This document shows, one piece after another, positions 33,950 to 37,423 of a stretch of 37,423 bases of DNA; within the stretch, counting starts at the first letter, position 1; the number at the start of each line of letters is the position of its first letter. The translations under genes were made by a program, and so were the position numbers. This DNA comes from Bacteroidota bacterium (GTDB lineage Bacteria; Bacteroidota; Bacteroidia; UKL13-3). The notes under the pieces were generated by a model. It was not told the origin of the DNA, made no database searches, and saw only the letters and a program-made list of their open reading frames with translations. The stretch lies in the NCBI GenBank assembly GCA_947507965.1, contig CANNQU010000032.1, positions 1-37,423 of the forward strand, given 5' to 3'.

Positions 33950-35818
33950 TTACGCATTCTGCTTCTCATTTCCACTCATTTGTTCTAATTTATTACTTAA
34001 AAAGTAAAGAATCACTGCGGCGACACCAGTCATTATAATAAAAAGCATAAAGAAATTAAACAAGTTATCAATCAGCATACCCATAAATTTCGGTTTTTCT
34101 GGTTTCAAATCCCATACCTGGACTACCTGTTCCTTAATTTGAACTTTATCTACGATCTTCTCTACAGAATCTTGTGTTAGCAGTTTGGTTCCATTGTCAA
34201 ATAATATAACTCTGTCAACATATTTATTTCCTCCTTTTATAAGCTGCAATTGGAAGTTCGTAATCGCTACTTTATTTTCATCTAAAACAATACTGGCTAT
34301 ACTATCAGGACTTTTTGAGTCGTTATTCCTTTTTACTAAACTTACATGGGCAGAATATACCAAGGTCGTTTCTTGAGGATTGGCTTTCCAAACCTTTGCA
34401 TCTAACATGGCCGTGTCCAATAAGGCAACATTAGTTTTGTCAGTCGTATTAGCAAATGATTTCTCGATTTTTACATCTTCAGGAATTAATGCGCTCAAAG
34501 TACCTGCAAATTTATTAGCTGCAGCGTTAGCTAAAAACCAAGTCCCCATCATAAGTGATGATAAACGAATGGGTGATAATTTTGAAACCATAGATAATCC
34601 TATCGGTGACAAACATAATTCCCCCATGGTATGAATAAGATACAAGGCAACTAACCACCACATGCTTATTTTTTCACCACCAGCCAAACCACGCACTGCA
34701 AAAGCAATAACAACATATCCTAAAGCCACAAACATAAGGCCTATAGCCATTTTTCTTGCGGAAGACGGCTCGGCTTTACGTTTATGTAGAATACCCCAAA
34801 GTATCGTAAAAATTGGGGCTAATGCAATAATCGCCAGCGGGTTAATTGATTGAAAGTAGGATGCAGGCATTTCCCAATTACCTAACGTACGATTTGTTTG
34901 TTGGTCGGCAAATAATGTGAGTGATGCACCTGCTTGCTCAAAGGCTCCCCAAAAGAAAATAACAAAGAATGCTAAAATAAAGATTACAATTATTCGGTTT
35001 CTTTCAACTGTATTTAAGCTTTTATCAGATAAAATTAATGCGGGAACAGCAATCATAGCACCGTAAATCACATAACTCACGATATCTAAATCCATCTTAA
35101 ACATCTGTTTAAAATTTAACATAAAGAAGACTATTCCAATAGATCCAATAATCGTAAGAATAGCTTGAAAATCTAATTTCTTTACTCGCAATCCTATTTC
35201 TTTTCCTTGCTCACTTATGAGCATCTTTTTTTGAAACATAGCGAAAGAAATTAAGCTAATAACCATTCCGATACAGGCGGCTAAAAAACCCCACTTATAA
35301 TCTACCTTTTCTGCCAAGGTACCGCAGACTAAAGGTGAGAAAAAGGCCCCTAAATTAATCCCCATATAGAATATTGTGAAAGCACTATCTATTCTTCTGT
35401 CATTGGCAGGATATAACTGACCAACCATTGTAGAAATATTTGGCTTAAAAAAACCATTTCCTATAATCAGTGAAGTGAGTCCTAACCACATCATCGAAAT
35501 TGCAGAAGCGCCGGAAGATGACGCACTTAAAAACATAAAAAATTGGCCTATGGCCATAAGCAATCCACCAATCATAATACTTCGTCTGTTCCCTAAAAAC
35601 TTATCGCTTAAATAGCCTCCTAACAATGGCGTTAAATAAACCAGACCAGTATAGCTTCCATAAATATTAGAAGCGTCGGATTTTTCTAGAAAAAGCATCT
35701 TAGTCATAAACAAAATGAAGATTGCTCTCATTCCATAATAACTAAATCTCTCCCACATTTCAGTGAAAAAGAGGAAATAAAGCCCTTTCGGGTGACCTGT
35801 TGATGTTGTGTCTGCCAT
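33950..35818 (-). CDS. POT-family peptide transporter, paralogue 3, with a large loop near the C-terminus
   Basis: The 622-residue protein has all core POT motifs: ExxERFSYYGMR in helix 1 (Glu20, Glu23, Arg24, Arg31), GGYLSDKFLGNRRS, GNGFFKPNISTMVG and IFYMGINLGAFFS. It is over 100 residues longer than paralogue 1. The extra length is a polar segment of about 125 residues (about 448-575) just before the last membrane helix (582-608). It contains strand-like stretches such as VDRVILFDNGTKLL and is predicted to lie outside the membrane. The gene lies 48 bases after serS on the same strand, so it may be partly co-transcribed with it, and it ends at a strong terminator. Confidence 0.94.
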   Translation of the reverse strand: MADTTSTGHPKGLYFLFFTEMWERFSYYGMRAIFILFMTKMLFLEKSDASNIYGSYTGLVYLTPLLGGYLSDKFLGNRRSIMIGGLLMAIGQFFMFLSASSSGASAISMMWLGLTSLIIGNGFFKPNISTMVGQLYPANDRRIDSAFTIFYMGINLGAFFSPLVCGTLAEKVDYKWGFLAACIGMVISLISFAMFQKKMLISEQGKEIGLRVKKLDFQAILTIIGSIGIVFFMLNFKQMFKMDLDIVSYVIYGAMIAVPALILSDKSLNTVERNRIIVIFILAFFVIFFWGAFEQAGASLTLFADQQTNRTLGNWEMPASYFQSINPLAIIALAPIFTILWGILHKRKAEPSSARKMAIGLMFVALGYVVIAFAVRGLAGGEKISMWWLVALYLIHTMGELCLSPIGLSMVSKLSPIRLSSLMMGTWFLANAAANKFAGTLSALIPEDVKIEKSFANTTDKTNVALLDTAMLDAKVWKANPQETTLVYSAHVSLVKRNNDSKSPDSIASIVLDENKVAITNFQLQLIKGGNKYVDRVILFDNGTKLLTQDSVEKIVDKVQIKEQVVQVWDLKPEKPKFMGMLIDNLFNFFMLFIIMTGVAAVILYFLSNKLEQMSGNEKQNA

Positions 35819-35866
35819 AGATTGAATGATTATAAAATTAAATTTGTTGCAAGTAAGTAAAAAAAA

Positions 35867-37138
35867 CTAATTAATCAGATCAAAACCACAATAAGGTTGT
35901 AATACTTTAGGGATTTTTACCCCATCCGGGGTTTGGTAATTCTCTAATAAGGCGGCTACAATACGTGGTAATGCTAAAGCCGAGCCGTTTAACGAGTGTG
36001 CTAAAACATTTTTTCCATCTGAATTTTTATACCGGCATTTTAATCGGTTGGTTTGAAAAGATTCGAAATTACTTACACTACTCACTTCCAGCCATTTTTG
36101 TTGTGCTGCACTAAATACCTCAAAATCGAAGGTGAGGGCACTGTTAAAACTCATGTCGCCACCACACAAACGTAGAATACGATAAGGCAGTTCAAGTTTT
36201 TGCAATAAGCCCTTTACATGAGCTACCATGGTATCCAATATTTGATAGGATTCTTCAGGCCTAGCAATTTGCACCAGCTCCACCTTGTCAAATTGATGCA
36301 AGCGATTTAAACCCCGCACATGAGCCCCATAGCTCCCGGCCTCTCTTCGAAAGCAAGGTGTATAAGCCACATTTTTAACCGGCAGTTGCTCTTCTTTTAA
36401 AATTACATCCCGGTACATATTGGTTATGGGTACCTCAGCCGTTGGAATTAAATACAAATCATCGATGCCGATATAATACATTTGTCCTTCCTTATCAGGT
36501 AATTGTCCGGTGCCAAAGCCACTCTCCTTGTTAATAACGATGGGCGGTTGTACTTCAATATAATTAGATTTCAGTGCCTCATCCAAGAAAAAATTAATGA
36601 GCCCTCGCTGCAATCGGGCACCCTTTCCTTTATAAAATGGAAATCCTGCTCCGGTTACCTTATTACCCATTTCAAAATCTACAATATCATATTTAGAGGT
36701 AAGTTCCCAATGAGGCACAGCGCCTTCATGCAAAACAGGCATTACCCCTTCCTGGAAAATATTTTCATTTTCTTCCGGTGTTTTACCAAAAGGCACCGAT
36801 GCATGAGGCATATTGGGAAGCTTAACCAATGAGTCGAACAGGGCCTTCTCTAATCCATCTAAATGATCTTCCAGTCCTTTTTGAGATTCTCGAATGCCCG
36901 TACTTTTAATTTTTATGGTTTCGGCTTCATCAAGCATACCTTGCTTCATTAGATTACCTATTTCTTTCGATAACGCGTTTAATTCACTTTTGTTACGTTC
37001 GGCTTCGGTTTGATACTTTCGTTTCTGTTCATCCAATGAAAGAATTTCTTCCACCAGATTTAATTCCTTAAAGTTTTTTTTCTGAAGACCAAGTAGTACC
37101 GCTTCTTTGTTGTCGCGTAGATATTGTAGTTGTAGCAT
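35867..37138 (-). CDS. serS: Seryl-tRNA synthetase
   Basis: SerRS charges tRNA-Ser, and the precursor of tRNA-Sec where that exists, with serine. The 423-residue protein is the usual length. The N-terminal 110 residues form the antiparallel coiled coil that grips the long variable arm of tRNA-Ser (ETDKRKYQTEAERNKSELNALSKEIG-like charged heptads). The class II core shows PTAEVPITNMYRD, motif 2 PCFRREAGSYGAHVRGLNRLHQF and motif 3 LNGSALALPRIVAALLENYQ. All active-site motifs are intact. The gene is followed on the same strand by POT paralogue 3 after 48 bases and preceded, about 100 bases away, by the end of an unidentified gene. Confidence 0.97.
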   Translation of the reverse strand: MLQLQYLRDNKEAVLLGLQKKNFKELNLVEEILSLDEQKRKYQTEAERNKSELNALSKEIGNLMKQGMLDEAETIKIKSTGIRESQKGLEDHLDGLEKALFDSLVKLPNMPHASVPFGKTPEENENIFQEGVMPVLHEGAVPHWELTSKYDIVDFEMGNKVTGAGFPFYKGKGARLQRGLINFFLDEALKSNYIEVQPPIVINKESGFGTGQLPDKEGQMYYIGIDDLYLIPTAEVPITNMYRDVILKEEQLPVKNVAYTPCFRREAGSYGAHVRGLNRLHQFDKVELVQIARPEESYQILDTMVAHVKGLLQKLELPYRILRLCGGDMSFNSALTFDFEVFSAAQQKWLEVSSVSNFESFQTNRLKCRYKNSDGKNVLAHSLNGSALALPRIVAALLENYQTPDGVKIPKVLQPYCGFDLIN

Positions 37139-37238
37139 TTTAATATGGTAAATAGGAGCAATAAATGGAAGGCATTTCGAATAAGGTAAATAGGAAATAT
37201 AGGTTGTAAAAATATTAAAAAAAATTGAAATACGGGCT

Positions 37239-37423
37239 CTACTTTAGTCGAATGACACGTGAGAAAAAGTACCTGGGGTATTTCAGTATTTGATGTGCTG
37301 GCGAAAATAAAATGATCCGCAAAGACCGTATCAATGCTGTTTCGTCATTCCTATTCTGAAGCCCTCCTTTCGCAGATCCTAGGTCCATGAACAAGTTACC
37401 ATTGACGTATTTTGATGCTAACG
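37239..37423 (-). CDS. Partial unidentified gene, C-terminal 60 residues
   Basis: An open frame enters from the right edge on the minus strand and ends at TAG (37239-37241). It encodes 60 residues, including NLFMDLGSAKGGLQN and ending FFSRVIRLK. The composition is protein-like, with a hydrophobic stretch (LRIILFSPAHQILKYP) and a basic end, but I cannot assign a family. A stop-free run of this length at a window edge may be real or chance. It would be the gene upstream of serS on the same strand. The 100 bases between it and serS are AT-rich, with TATATTTC-like sequence but no exact promoter box. Confidence 0.4.
   Translation of the reverse strand, partial: LASKYVNGNLFMDLGSAKGGLQNRNDETALIRSLRIILFSPAHQILKYPRYFFSRVIRLK

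Overview
The window is AT-rich chromosomal DNA from a member of the Bacteroidota. The evidence is a Bacteroidota-type promoter box (TAnnTTTG) in front of many genes, almost no Shine-Dalgarno sequences, and typical gene families: DUF1573, the YtxJ bacilliredoxin, DUF2279, POT-family peptide transporters, a Wza/Wzc pair whose kinase has a Tyr-Gly-rich tail, and a leucyl-tRNA synthetase with lineage-style insertions. I cannot name the genus. Most of the window is ordinary core genome. I see no CRISPR array, rRNA, tRNA, prophage or recognisable defence system.

Layout. Bases 1-1335 are an essentially complete IS4-family insertion sequence lying exactly on the left edge. Next come rlmH (-), ppk1 (+), a membrane-anchored class A beta-lactamase-like hydrolase (-), a seven-haem cytochrome c/TPR lipoprotein (+), rimM (+), an orphan MlaE-type permease (+), gyrA (+) and an exported TPR protein (+). 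A DUF1573 protein (-) is divergent from a ytxJ/histidine-kinase pair (+), followed by sppA (+). A sugar-phosphate transferase that starts polysaccharide synthesis overlaps an unknown lipoprotein gene (-). Then follow a DUF2279 protein (+), an EVE-domain protein with pyrR (+), leuS (-), a 55-residue membrane protein (-) and a SAM methyltransferase (+). The right third is nearly all on the minus strand: a polysaccharide export operon (wza, wzc, nucleotide-sugar dehydrogenase), three tandem POT peptide transporters, serS, and the 3' end of an unidentified gene cut by the right edge.

How the genes work together. The Wza-like lipoprotein, the Wzc-like tyrosine autokinase and the UDP-sugar dehydrogenase form a tight operon for making and exporting an acidic surface polysaccharide. 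The initiating sugar transferase 8 kb away could feed the same pathway. The three POT transporters suggest heavy use of di- and tripeptides. ytxJ implies a bacillithiol-based redox system. The housekeeping genes (rlmH, rimM, leuS, serS, gyrA, ppk1) are unremarkable in architecture.

The points most worth a second look are: a small membrane-protein gene with its own promoter and terminator; promoter boxes so close to start codons that several messages should have almost no leader; a hexanucleotide repeat encoding 12 tyrosines in the Wzc tail; different extracytoplasmic insertions in two of the three POT paralogues; a CXXCH motif lying on the lipobox of the cytochrome; and an unknown lipoprotein translationally coupled to the initiating sugar transferase. 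None of these alone amounts to a clearly new system.
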